Assembly: GCF_003369915.1 (NCBI RefSeq)
Contig: NC_046674.1
Span: 20,463,657 to 20,527,656 of the forward strand
DNA: 64,000 bases
Source of the DNA: Drosophila miranda
Taxonomy: Eukaryota; Arthropoda; Insecta; Diptera; Drosophilidae
Direction of reading: 5' to 3'
Positions 47,775-58,528 of this stretch are shown in pieces. Each line of letters opens with the position of its first letter. The first letter of the stretch is position 1. The position numbers and the translations under genes were made by a program. The notes beneath the pieces were generated by a model that worked only from the letters and a program-made list of their open reading frames with translations, had not been told where the DNA came from and ran no database searches.

Positions 47775-48620
47775 TCAGAAGCGTTGCTGCTGCAGCTGCT
47801 TCTTCTCCAGGTACTTCTCCCAGTCGGCGGCAATGCGATTGTATATGCCCATGGCAGAGCGGGCATCCTCCACGGAGTTGTGTTCGCCGGTTTGGATTTC
47901 CTGGCCGAGCACGGCCATGGTGAGACGCTTGAGACTTGGAGTATGGCCGTTGGAGACGAGCTTGCATAGTGGCTTGTAGCGCGAAGTGTCGCGAATCTGT
48001 TCGAAGGGATGCTTGATGTTCAGGACGGCGAGATCGTTGCGCAGGGCGTGGCCGACGAGAATTTTGCCGTGCAGCAGCTTTACAACCTCGTCCTGGACGG
48101 TGGCAAAATCTTCGGCGTTCTCTATATCATGCGGGCGAATGCCGGAGACGCTGGTGCGATAGTCTTTAACCGTTTGGCGCGGCTTTACGTACTTGTCCAT
48201 CAGAACATGGCCCACACTATTCACAATCGAGACTCGGGCCAGCATGTCCTCCTGCCCATTGTGGCCCACTCCAACCATCTCGCAGTCCATGGACAAATAA
48301 CGATTGCGCTGGGCCATTTTCCTCTGGCGTGTGCGTGCCGATTTGGTCAGGTGCTCGGACTCAGGTGCGGATCCTTCCTCAGTCGCTTTCGCCACCTGCA
48401 CCTTGTTCTCGCTTCCCGAGGCAGTGGCAGCCAGCCAATTGGATCCGGCAGCGCGTCTGTGTACATTTGGCTGCTGCGTCTCCAAGTGTTCCAATGAAGT
48501 TTGAAGCTTGCAACTCTTCGGACTCACATTTTTGTCGCCGCTGTTGTTGCTGGTCCTGGTTGTATTGGCCTTGTTGCGGTGCAAGTCAAACTGCTTCTGG
48601 CGCTGCTCTGACGACGACAT
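47775..48620 (-). CDS. REXO4-type RNA exonuclease (DEDDh)
   Basis: Single exon, 281 residues, ATG at 48620. The first ~110 residues are polar and basic, probably nucleolar targeting. The exonuclease domain follows with SMDCEMVGVG (first acidic pair), HALRNDL (second Asp) and HNSVEDARSAM (catalytic His and last Asp), the DEDDh set complete. The DCEMVG form and length fit REXO4/XPMC2 (yeast Rex4), implicated in pre-rRNA processing, rather than the shorter ISG20 or longer REXO1. D. melanogaster CG6833 is probably the orthologue (from memory). It is divergent from Neurl4, 441 bp between start codons. Confidence 0.88.
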   Translation of the reverse strand: MSSSEQRQKQFDLHRNKANTTRTSNNSGDKNVSPKSCKLQTSLEHLETQQPNVHRRAAGSNWLAATASGSENKVQVAKATEEGSAPESEHLTKSARTRQRKMAQRNRYLSMDCEMVGVGHNGQEDMLARVSIVNSVGHVLMDKYVKPRQTVKDYRTSVSGIRPHDIENAEDFATVQDEVVKLLHGKILVGHALRNDLAVLNIKHPFEQIRDTSRYKPLCKLVSNGHTPSLKRLTMAVLGQEIQTGEHNSVEDARSAMGIYNRIAADWEKYLEKKQLQQQRF

Positions 48621-48770
48621 CACAGCGCTTGTGCATCAATAAATAAATAAATAAATAAATCAATAAATCAACGAAAAATGTGTTATTTTTTTTGATCCAG
48701 CTCGAATTTGACGGACAGAAAGGTGTGCCCGTTTCTATCTAAATAATTACTGTGCACATGCAGGTTCGCA

Positions 48771-48788
48771 TATCGATTTACATCGATA
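48771..48788. promoter_or_regulatory. Paired DRE-like sites in the REXO4/Neurl4 divergent promoter
   Basis: TATCGATT (48771-48778) and CATCGATA (48781-48788) each differ by one base from TATCGATA and sit between the two start codons, a typical layout for a shared housekeeping promoter. Confidence 0.5.
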
Positions 48789-49061
48789 TATTAGGTTTTT
48801 ACTGGATTCGATAGGCGGCGGTCACATAAAAAACTATTTATTCTCTGTTTGTTGCAATTTTTGAATATGTATGCATAATTATGCAAAGACATAGCAACAA
48901 ACATATTCAGTGGTTGTCAAACAACCCCACGACCTGTGCAAGTGCATCATCATAAGCCCATGGCCCGCTTTTCACCTGTGTGCCCATTCCGATTGAAAAT
49001 TGATTTGTACTGGTCCTCCGGCTGCGGGTATGCGAACGGGAGAACAGAAAAGCAGAGCTGA

Positions 49062-52000
49062 ATGACAATGGCCGGCCACCAAATGCAGATGCAATCCTTT
49101 CATACGCGCTGCGGCCGCTCCATCAGATTGTACAATGGCAACCGTTCGGCGCAGCGCTCGATGCGAGATTTCAGCCATGCTCTGGTCTTCAGTGCCGAGC
49201 CCCTGGAGGACGATGTCCTCTTTGAGGTGGTCATTGAGAAGAAGGTGAGTAGAAAGCGAATTTGCAGACATGATGGTTTTCATATCCCCTGAAATTATTT
49301 CTTGAAGAACACTTCTTGGGGCGGCAGCATCGAGATTGGAGTTACAGCCGAATCTCCCGACAATCTCGAGCTGGTGGCCTGCGCCACAGCCATGAGGAAC
49401 GGCACCTGGGTCATGTCCGGCATCGATGTCCGCAAGGATGGTCGCCGGCTGTTCGAATTCTATGGCACGGACCTGGAAACTCTCAACGAGAGCGATCGCG
49501 TGGGTGTTATGCGCACCTCCAGCAATGATCTCGTATTTTATGTGAACGGTGAATCTCAAGGCGTGGCCGCCAAGAACATGCCCAAGCCCCTCTGGGCCCT
49601 CGTCGATCTCTATGGGCGTTGTGTACAGGTTTCATTGTGTCCCCGCGATGCCCACGGATCAGGAGAGGTTCGAATGAAGCAAGTCATTGATTTGTATCGG
49701 CAATACCATTACCATTACTATTTTGCATAGCTACTGGACTCCCCATTGCAGCAACCGCTGCAGCAGGTTGTCCAGAATCTGGATGTGGCCATGAACGTAG
49801 ACGTCAGTGTGGATGGCACCAATATGACGGCCCTGGCCATGCTCAATCTGAATGGGGGTGCTACTTCGGGATCCGACTACTATGATGTCAACGATCGCCT
49901 TCGTTTCCACACCCGCTGTGGATCGCTGGTCAAGCTTTCGCCCAACTTTCGTTCCGCGGAGCGCCGTCGTCCCCTGGACGAGTTCAACAATGGCGTGGTG
50001 ATGACACACCGTCCGCTGCGGGACAACGAACTCTTTGAGATACGCATCGACAAGCTTGTGGACAAGTGGTCGGGCTCCATAGAGGTGGGCGTGACCACCC
50101 ATAATCCCACCGTGCTGCACTTCCCGGCCACCATGACGAACATGAGATCGGGCACCATCATGATGTCCGGCTGTGGCATTCTCACCAACGGCAAGGGCAC
50201 TCGTCGCCAGTACGGGGAGTTCAACCTGGACGAGCTGCGCGAGGGCGATCGCGTGGGGATGATGCGCAAGGCCAATAGCAACCTGCACTACTACATCAAT
50301 GGCCAGGATCAGGGCGTGGCTGCCACGCGAGTGGCCTTCACTTTGTGGGGCGTCATCGATCTGTATGGCATGACCATCAAGGTGACCATTGTCGATCGCG
50401 ATGAGCGCGAGCAGCAAAACCTCGTCACCAGGCGCAACAACATCGTGGCCGGCATGAGCTCCTGCTCTGGCAGCAGCACTCTTCAGCAGCAGCAGCAGCT
50501 CCAGCAGCAATCATCGGGCACTCCCACTCTGAGTCTGCTCAGTCCGGAGAGTGAAATGATTGTGGCTGGGGCCGCTGGTGGGCTGAGCGAGACCATATCG
50601 AGCTCACGGGCCATTGCCCGGAACGATGACCGCCTGACATTCCATCACATATGCGGCACTCATGCCACAGTCACTCAGAGCGGCCGCACAGCTCTGCGTC
50701 CCAAGTGAGTAATAAGTGATTTTCATTGAGTTTCGCCCCAACTATTCTTCTTTACCTATTTTACCTCCGCTTTGCCAGTGCCGCTGATGACTTCAACAAT
50801 GGAGTGGTCCTCACGCGACGTCCGTTGCGGCCGAACGAACTCTTTCAGGTGCGTCTCGAGCGTGTAGTCACCAAGTGGGCTGGGTCTGTGGAAATGGGCG
50901 TGACCACGCACACCGCCGACGAGCTGGACTTTCCCTTTACCATGACCAATGTTCGGTGAGTCTTCCATTCCATTCCGCTATAGAAGCGTCCAATACAAAG
51001 TATTCCCTTTAATAAGTAGATCCGGCACGTGGATGATGACTGGCAATGGGGTCATGCAGAATGGAGTTACTGTAATCGAGCAATATGGCCAGAATCTGGA
51101 CCGCCTGCAGGTGGGCGATCGCGTGGGCGTGGTGCGCAAGGACGATGGCACTTTGCACTTTTGGGTGAACGGCGTGGACCAGGGGCCTGCCGCCAGCAAT
51201 GTTCCCGAGCGTGTTTACGGGGTAATCGATCTGTACGGCCAGGCGGCCCAGGCGAGCATTGTAGACACCTCGGAGTGCGGCAGCCCGGACACGGGCAACT
51301 CGACCATCTCGAACACGACGCTGTACAGCGAGGTGCCCCTGCGCTTCCACAGCATTCATGGCGCGAATGCGGGCATCTCGAACAGCGGCCTGACCGCCTC
51401 GCGCCCCAATTCCCTGGCCGAGTTCAATGATGCGATTGTGTTCAGCAATCGGCCGCTGCGGCAGCGCGAACTCTTCGAAGTGGAGCTAGAGACGATGGTG
51501 CGGCATTGGTCGGGCAACATAGAGATTGGGGTGACGGGCACGCGCCCGGAGGACATCCAACTGGCGCCTAATGCCACCGATCTGGAGGCCAACGATACGA
51601 TCATCCTGTGCGGGCCCATGATCTTTCACAATCGCAAGACAATACGCACGAATATCCTCCTGGATCTGGACACCCTGGGACCCAGCACCCGGGTTGGCGT
51701 GATGCGCAACGGGGACTTTATCCACTTCTTTGTGGATGGCATGGACCAGGGCCCGGCCTGCGAGTGCCATGCCCCCAACATCTGGGCCATCATCGACCTG
51801 TACGGGCAGTGTGCGCAGGTCAGTCTGACACAGAACCAGCTGGACATCCGTGCCCCGTATGCCACCAGTGAGAATTCGCAGAGCTGCCAGGCCACCTCGG
51901 TTATTCAGCACCCCGCCATGGAGACGAAGCACCGCTGGACCTGTGTCTCCGGCAACGTGAGCCTGACCAAGGACTGGACCGAGGCTTCCCGTTTCACTGG

Positions 52001-54941
52001 CTCCACGGCCGCCCTTTCCCACTGCCTGGTCTTCTCCGAGCACCCGCTGAGCGTGGGCTCGCCCTTTGAGATCAAGCTGACGTCCATTAATCCCATTTTT
52101 GCGGGCTGCCTCAGCATTGGGGTCACGGATCTGAACCTCAGCGATGAGAGCGTGCGCAAGAAGCTGCCCACAAGCCTGAAGCGCATTCCGGCCAACGTTT
52201 GGTATGTAACTGGAAACGAGGTTAGCTTCAACTCGAGCTGCCTGCAGCGGTCGCTGGCCTCGCTTGAGTGGCTGCGTGTGGACGATCGCATCACGCTGGA
52301 GCGCGTCGAGAACTCCTCCCTGAACATGCTGCTCAACTCGGAGAACGTGAACATACAATTCCAGAACATACCCAACGATGTGTACGTGGTGGCAGAGCTG
52401 CGTGGCTCGACAATGGGAGTTCAAGTGATCTCCGCCCAGGGGCCGGCCTCTCCACTGCGGCCCTGCAGTCTGCGGCTGCAGGACTCGATGGACTTTGGCA
52501 TCGACCCGCTCAATAAACAGGACAGCTCCATGCTCGAGTCGATCGACTCTGAGGCTCAGAACTACGAGTTCGTGGACATAACGCAGAAGAATGCGCGTCT
52601 CAGCGAGGATCGTCGCAGTGCAGCGAGATCAAAGTCTTACAATCAGGCCATGGTGTGCCTGAACAAGCCGCTGTGCAAGGGCGATAGCATCAGCATCAAG
52701 GTGGATGCCCTGAACAACAAGTGGAAGGGCACCCTAGGACTGGGCGTGCTCTCGGCCTGCCCCTCCACCCTGCCCATCTCCCTGCTGGACTTCAAGCGCA
52801 GCTGCTGGCTGGCCACCCACGACTATGTGAACATCAATGGCCAGGTGCTAGCCTCCAAGTACGGCGAGGCTCTGGACCAAATCCAAGTGGGAACAGTCAT
52901 CACATTGACCCTCACCCATGCGGGAATGTTGAGTGAGTGCGCCAGTCAAGTCGTTTGAAGGGATTTTGGGATATATTTATTTGTATTTTTTTAGTCATTA
53001 TGGTTGGGTCAACGAACCTGGAGGATTTGGCCAGCGGTTTGCCCAATCATGTGTATCCCGTGTTTGATGTGTATGGGAAATGCGAGAAGATCACCTTGAT
53101 AACGGGAAGCGATGCCGCGCGCAATGGCAACGCCAATGGCACCCCCATACTGGAGGCACCCGAGGCCCTGGAGCTGGACAATGCTGGCATGCCGCAGCAG
53201 TGCGAGAAGGCGCATCTGGAGATGCACGAAAAGGAAAAGGATACGGAGCAGATGAGCGAATCTGCCCGAGATGGTCCGTCCACATCGGCTGCTCCCTCGA
53301 ATGCCATGTGAGTGGCAGGCTATATGCGATCTAGATGGATTCTATTTTGATTTATTTTTATTTTTTGCTTGCAGGACACGTTCGGTTATGGAGAGCGTAT
53401 CGGAGAATCTACTGCTGAACATTTCCATCAAGAATCGCACTTTGGAGCAGCAGAGAAACGAAATGGGTGGATCCTCATCGACTTGGTGAGAGAAATCCGG
53501 TGTTTGTTGTCTATTTCTAATTATATTTACTTTGGACAGCTGCCTGCGCGAGTCTCTTCAGCTCCAGCACAACACCAACTTGAATATTCAACGCAGTCAG
53601 AGCACTCAACGCTTTCAGAACTCACTGAATAGCTCCACGACCGCAGCAACAGCAGGCAGTGGGGGAGCCAGTGGCTCCGCGGGCAATGCCCAGCACCTGA
53701 GCAACTCAAGTGTGTACGATACCAATAAGGAGTACGACGAGCTGCCGAATCCCGCCTTGACGAATTCGACCTCTGTTGATGAAGGGTCGACAGCGGCGGT
53801 AGCGACGACATCAACAACGTCGGCCACAGAGCAGAGCGAGAACAATGCCGAGGCGGTGGAAATAGTCGGCAGCCATGAGAGGGAACTGAGAGAACTGTCG
53901 GGGGAGCCAGCGGGATCAATCGATAATGTGTTGGAAGACGACGAGATCGACTACATGAACCATTTGTTGTTGCTGCAGCAGTTGCAACAGAACGAGTATA
54001 CGCGCCACCACCTGATGCCGGATCAGACATCGCTGTTGAACTTGGATCTAAATCTGCCTTCCCTCAATTCGCTAGAGTCGGATACCAACTCGTCCGCCCA
54101 ACTTCGAGCCGAGTCTCTGCGCTCCGCAAACGCAGCGAGCCTGGAGCAAAACAATTGCGAGTATCTGCGGCAGGTGAGGCGCTTCTGTGCCTCGCTGGTG
54201 CTGCCGCAGGCCTTTTTCGACAGCCGCCTGGAGCCGATTTGCTTTTGTCTGAAGTGCAGCGGACCCAGCAATGGGAACGGCGACAAACTGGAGGGCTGGG
54301 TCTACTTCAAGCTCAACCAGCAGACGGTGAACGTATTGAGCACCTCCGTGACAGCAGCTTCGGCGAGCGGCGGCTCTTCGTCGACAGCCGCCCAGGTTCA
54401 TTTCGATCTCAACGGGGACTGGCTGCCATTCTATTATATGACGCGGGTGGACAAGATACGGGCCATCTTGGATCGCGGCCAACCGCTGCCGCTGGAAACA
54501 GATGCCGACGAGGAAACGGCCGCTGCAGCAGCTGCGGGCACGCACAAGGATGAGCCGGGCACACGGCTGGAGCTGTACTACTCCCCCAACGCCACGGTCA
54601 TTGAGCCCGTGCTGCCGCAGCACAACTATGTGTCCGAGCAGGGACTGCACCGCATTTCCACCTCCTTTGAAGTATATGTCCGTCGCCAGTCCATTTCTGG
54701 AGTGACCACCGGCAGGGCGGCGGCCGAGGCCAAGCGTCGCAGCATGGGCTCTGCCGATCACGAGTCAGGATCGGGTTCGGTCCAGGGCCAAGCCCACGAT
54801 AGCGGCGCCTCGCCACCTGCCCCCAGCGAATCATCGGTGCATCTGCTAAACGATCTCTGCTGGTTCACCAAAGAGGCTGGTGCCTGCATAATCAACGCTT
54901 TGATAATTAAATTGGATCGAATCGAAGAGCAGGAGCACTGA
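49062..54941 (+). CDS. Neurl4: Neurl4, six-NHR-domain protein
   Basis: Coding exons: 49062-49244, 49308-49667, 49731-50704, 50779-50955, 51020-52932, 52995-53307, 53375-53485 and 53540-54941, with consistent phases, ~1810 residues (exon 3 could also start at 49749, six codons shorter). Six Neuralized homology repeats begin near residues 10, 236, 482, 668, 868 and 1078, recognisable by RFHTRCG-type openings, DFNNGVVxTxRPLRxxELFxV and GDRVGVMRxxxxLHxxxNGxxQG. No RING is present, as in NEURL4. The C-terminus (about 1550-1750) has a CFCLKCS cysteine cluster and a conserved block ([19 protein letters not shown]). NEURL4 works with HERC2 and centriolar CP110 in vertebrates; in flies it is linked to germ-cell formation. 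Residues ~1345-1540 are low-complexity. AATAAA at 55096-55101. Confidence 0.93.
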
Positions 54942-55095
54942 GCACCAGCTCTCCACACACTAGTCATAGCCGACTTGCATATATGTATGCCTAATTCCTA
55001 TTAGATACTATCCATTGTATTCACGCCAAGCTTCGAACACCAAACCGCATTCGCATTCCTCTTTGTAAACGAGTTTTTATCGTCTTGTAAGCGCC

Positions 55096-55101
55096 AATAA
55101 A
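55096..55101 (+). terminator. Poly(A) signal AATAAA of Neurl4
   Basis: 155 bp after the stop codon; just beyond it the rearranged zone begins. Confidence 0.65.
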
Positions 55102-55166
55102 GTTAATAGCAAAGTTAAGCAGTACATCTTTGTACTTCGCGCAGCTGCCAGAGATGCAGGCGTCGA

Positions 55167-55656
55167 ATGGCGGACGCCAACAAGGTGGAGGAGCTACTGG
55201 CTACCAATTGGCAACGCTCGTTCGTTCGTGCTGCTAAAGACACTCAGCCCCCTCAGCCAAAGACGACGATGAATCCCTGACGCCCAGAAAGCCAACATGA
55301 ATGAAGTGTCCCAAAGACATCTGATTGTGGCCCTGATCGAACGCAGCGACAAGAACATCAAGATGACGGCAACGCAGTGGAAGCTCGGGGACCGAGCACT
55401 GAAGCAGCTGCAATTGCAGAACAAGGACCAACGAGGCGGATTACCTGCTTGCGGATTGTCTTCCTCCCAAAGGCAGGAAGTGTGGCCATATGAGCCACAA
55501 GTTTTCCAGACCGATAAGCCTTACCTTAAATTTGAGAAAATCGGTTTTGTCTTTTTTGACGCCTTTGGAGTAGTGTTGGAGGACGATGTCCCTAGAACAC
55601 CGAGCCCGGTACCGTCGGTCCGACTATCGATCTGCAAGCTCCATAGCACCGATTAG
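55167..55656 (+). pseudogene. Degenerate ORF, possibly DUF4780-like
   Basis: An ATG at 55167 opens a 37-codon frame (MADANKVEELLATNWQRSF...). A second, out-of-register frame runs from about 55282 to 55656 (DAQKANMNEVSQRHLIVALI, then ERSDKNIKMTATQW). The two look like parts of one frameshifted reading frame. The LIVALIERSD...QWK pattern faintly recalls the DUF4780 family of flies; this is weak. Its later part shares 23 identical bases with a segment at 56124-56146. Confidence 0.3.
55445..55467. repeat. 23-bp direct repeat, copy 1
   Basis: Identical to 56124-56146 (begins CTGCTTGCGGATTG); similarity continues imperfectly for ~20 bp (AAAGGCAGGAAG versus AAAAAGGCAGAAGAG). Confidence 0.85.
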
Positions 55657-55695
55657 GCAAGCCTGCTTTAGACAGTAGGACAGCTGGACTGTGGC

Positions 55696-55848
55696 ATGAA
55701 GTGTAAAAGTAAGCGCAGCTGGGGCAAGCCTATGCGCAGGAAGTCCGCTTGCAAGAAAGGCAAAAGCCGGAAGTCCAAGATAAGCTGGTCAAAGACAGGC
55801 AGCAAGTCCCGCAAGTCGAAGTGCAAGAAGGGTGGTGATCCCCACTAA
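55696..55848 (+). CDS. Protamine-like basic ORF (50 aa)
   Basis: ATG to TAA, 50 residues: 16 Lys, 5 Arg, 3 Cys and many Ser, with CKKGKSRKSKISWSK-type blocks. The composition resembles the basic tails of Drosophila sperm nuclear proteins such as Mst77F. An acceptor-like TTTAGACAG lies ~20 bp before the ATG, so it may be the last exon of a longer, partly decayed gene. No homologue can be named; a chance ORF is possible but the composition is unusual. Confidence 0.35.
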   Translation: MKCKSKRSWGKPMRRKSACKKGKSRKSKISWSKTGSKSRKSKCKKGGDPH

Positions 55849-55991
55849 AGCCGTATTTGACCAAATTTGTTGGTTGTGCCCGTCGGTCTATTTCGTTATC
55901 CTCTGTGGGGTATTCTTCATGCCTGAGGTGAAGAATTATACGAAGAAACCTGAACTCTGGAGGAACTCGCAGCCGGGGCTATGAACGCCAG

Positions 55992-56019
55992 GTGAGATTG
56001 CTGTAAAATATTTACAAGG
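55992..56019. repeat. 28-bp inverted repeat, left arm
   Basis: A perfect reverse complement of 56588-56615, about 570 bp away. Both arms read CEIAVKYLQG-type codons in the appropriate frame. Confidence 0.9.
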
Positions 56020-56123
56020 GCAAGTAACTGTAACCGGAACCGGAGGTCCTTTCTCAGTGGCACGAGGGTCTACAAAGTCAATACGGGCAGCAAGCAGATT
56101 TCTGAGCTTGCACGTCGGAGAAA

Positions 56124-56146
56124 CTGCTTGCGGATTGTCTTCCTCC
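56124..56146. repeat. 23-bp direct repeat, copy 2
   Basis: Identical to 55445-55467. Confidence 0.85.
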
Positions 56147-56235
56147 AAAAAGGCAGAAGAGTGCCACAAGGTCTCTACGCCGATAACATTGGAAAAGCTG
56201 CTGGACAGCCTAAATGCGACCAAAACACGCAGCAA

Positions 56236-56646
56236 TCAAACTCTGGATAAACAATCTTTTAATTTGTAGACGGCTTCAATCTGAGTTGGGCACCGAATTC
56301 GGTGCCGCAGCCGATACCATGGCAAATGATTGGGTGCTCGATTGGTCGATTGGGTGGCTTTGCGGGTGCTGTTCGATTGGATGGTTTTGTGGGACCTGCT
56401 GGTTCGGATGATCGGCTTCGTGCTACTCCGGGAAAAAGTTGAACTGGAAGGTTACAGAATTGGGATCGGCGGTTTAACTTACTGCGTGGCATAAAGCACG
56501 TCCATCGAAACTTTCCGCATCTTTGGCTGATCTGGTAAGAACTTTCCATCCCAGTGATATACAACCGCCGGCGACTTTTCCATATTTCCTTGTAAATATT
56601 TTACAGCAATCTCACATGTTCTGGATGGGGTGGATCTCTTGGCCAT
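56236..56646 (-). CDS. Two-exon basic ORF (123 aa) of unknown function
   Basis: Exon 1 56646-56483 begins ATG GCC AAG and ends at a consensus donor (ACGCA|GTAAGTT). A 39-bp gap ends in CTTCCAG, and exon 2 is 56443-56236. The junction keeps the frame to TGA. The first half (e.g. KSPAVVYHWDGKFLPDQPK) is mixed, the second half Arg/Ser/Thr-rich (FSRSSTKPIIRTSRS). The intron would be very short even for a fly. Its start codon touches the inverted Neurl4 fragment, so promoter and leader may derive from it. It overlaps an opposite frame ending at 56268. Confidence 0.3.
56588..56615. repeat. 28-bp inverted repeat, right arm
   Basis: Reverse complement of 55992-56019, inside exon 1 of the two-exon basic ORF. 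Confidence 0.9.
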
Positions 56647-56661
56647 GGTGTTCCTGAACAA

Positions 56662-57064
56662 GCCGCTGCTGCTGCGGTCGTGGAGCTATTCAGTGAGCGC
56701 TGAAAATGTTAAATATTTAAATCGTTGTTGTGCTGGAGCTTAAGAGACTCGCGCAGGCAGCTGTCAAGACGATGAGGATCCACCTATGTACATATTTCGT
56801 TTCTCTGCTGCTCCAAATTGCGATTCTTGATGTTTTCATCAAGCAAAAAATGAATATAAATCAAAATAGAATCCATCTAGATCGCATATAGCCTGCCACT
56901 CACATGGCATTCGAGGGAGCAGCCGATGTGGACGGACCATCTCGGGCAGATTCGCTCATCTGCTCCGTATCCTTCTCCTTTCGTGCATCTCTAGGTGCGC
57001 CTTCTCGCACTGCTGCGGCATGCCAGCATTGTCCAGCTCCAAGGCCTCGGGTGCCTTCAGTATG
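56662..57064 (-). pseudogene. Inverted partial copy of Neurl4 (exons 6-8)
   Basis: Reverse-complemented, this segment follows Neurl4 53,15x-53,64x closely: end of exon 6, intron 6, part of exon 7 and the start of exon 8. The first part of exon 7 is deleted, an insertion lies near the GGTGGATCCTCATCG stretch, intron 7 is gone, and a one-base loss breaks the exon-6 frame. Retention of intron 6 shows a DNA-level duplication, not retroposition. It lies ~3.5 kb from its source. Confidence 0.9.
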
Positions 57065-58152
57065 TCGCATATCAAAATAAATTAAGAAAAACAAAAAACC
57101 CAAAGAATATTTAAAGTTGGGAAGGCGCCACTACTAGTCTTGGGACATGCAGTAGCACACAGAAATCAGAGCAATAAATGCTACCAACGTTCAGTGCATA
57201 TTTATGGGACTCCCCAAAAAAAAAAAAACATTGAAAACCATTTAGCATGAAAAATTAAAGCTCCTTGGTTTGACTAGTTGGGCCAGTGTTTTCCCCTGGT
57301 CCTGCCGGAGCTCCCGGCTGTGTACTCAAGTACTGCGCCGAGACTCTGTGTGCACTCTTAAATAAACTATTCACCCTATCGTAAGTAAGACTTTATAAGA
57401 AATGTGGCAAGTCTGATTAAAAGAATTATAAAGGCACATCTACATACGTTGTCCGGTATTCCTAAAATGTTTGACAATTCTAACTCTACATTTGCAACCG
57501 CTCTGCAAATTCCTACTATCTCCATAACATCATGGATTATTTTCTTCATTAAAGGCTTTCAAGGGAACTTACAGACGAATGTTATATACAAGACACTAGG
57601 TTACGCTACGAAAACTAGAAATTTTAGATAGAGCTCGCAAGTCCCTATTTGCAGGCAGTCATAAGAAACTGTTGCCCTCGGACACGATTAAAACAGAGTC
57701 GAAAAGAAACTTGAACTTCGTTTGTTGTCAACGTGGTCTTTGCGCCACCAACGAGAGTATCTTTGGGCTCTCTTTATGCAAATGTATGTGTTGTGTATGT
57801 ATCTCTTCCTCCCTTCTTTTTTCACGCTTTACACTTGTGCTTCCACTTGGCTCGTTTCGCTCAGTGGCAGATTCTTAGCTGCTGAGCGCCGAAGTCATCA
57901 AACTGCCTTCGTAAGAGAGCTGCTTGTGTTTCTCCCGCCGATCAGCATGAAACACGAGACTCACAAGACTCACGAGACTTCTATTAAGAGTGAGCGGCTC
58001 TGCTTAATTTGTCTGTCCTTTCGGTGAGCAGACAGCATGGAAAAAATTGATTGAGCATATTTTTTGGGCTCTGCTTTCTGCTCCGCCGAATCTACTGAGA
58101 CGGATTTTACTAAGAGAAAGAAAACCGTGTTGCTTATTTGGAATCATCATTC
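57065..58152. other. Spacer between the rearranged zone and the Hsc70Cb 3' end
   Basis: No gene is supported. The segment 57,265-57,380 (GC-rich, then AATAAACTATTCACCC) and the stretch 57,740-58,030 look like possible LTR remnants, but no paired repeat or primer-binding site was found. Confidence 0.4.
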
Positions 58153-58153
58153 T

Positions 58154-58159
58154 TTTATT
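58154..58159 (-). terminator. Candidate poly(A) signal AATAAA of Hsc70Cb
   Basis: TTTATT on the + strand, ~370 bp beyond the stop codon. Confidence 0.45.
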
Positions 58160-58528
58160 TGATTATTTAAATTCCATTCATTTAGTGTCGCTTGGTTGTT
58201 GTTGTTATTCAAGTATATGAAAAATGGTCGATTAGAAATTGTTTTATGTTAATTTTTGTGTTGTGTTGCAATATCCACACATCATGCAGCAGATTGTTCT
58301 TATATATTTATATTGGATGTTTTGGTTGTTTTTTTCTGTTTCTGTTCCTTGATTGTGTAGATTTTTCGTGGCTTGTATTGTATTGTATTGTATGCTAGTC
58401 CTGAAGCGCGTGCATATACAATGTTCTCTCATATATGTTGACAGTTAAATTATCGTTATTATTATTATTATTATTGTTAGCCAATACCGTTGATAGGCGG
58501 ACAGCCACAGGTTGGTGTGGCCCACACA

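Noticed and set aside
57404..57631. 75-codon open frame in AT-rich DNA
   Set aside because: No family resemblance, start context or splice site; probably chance or an old repeat.
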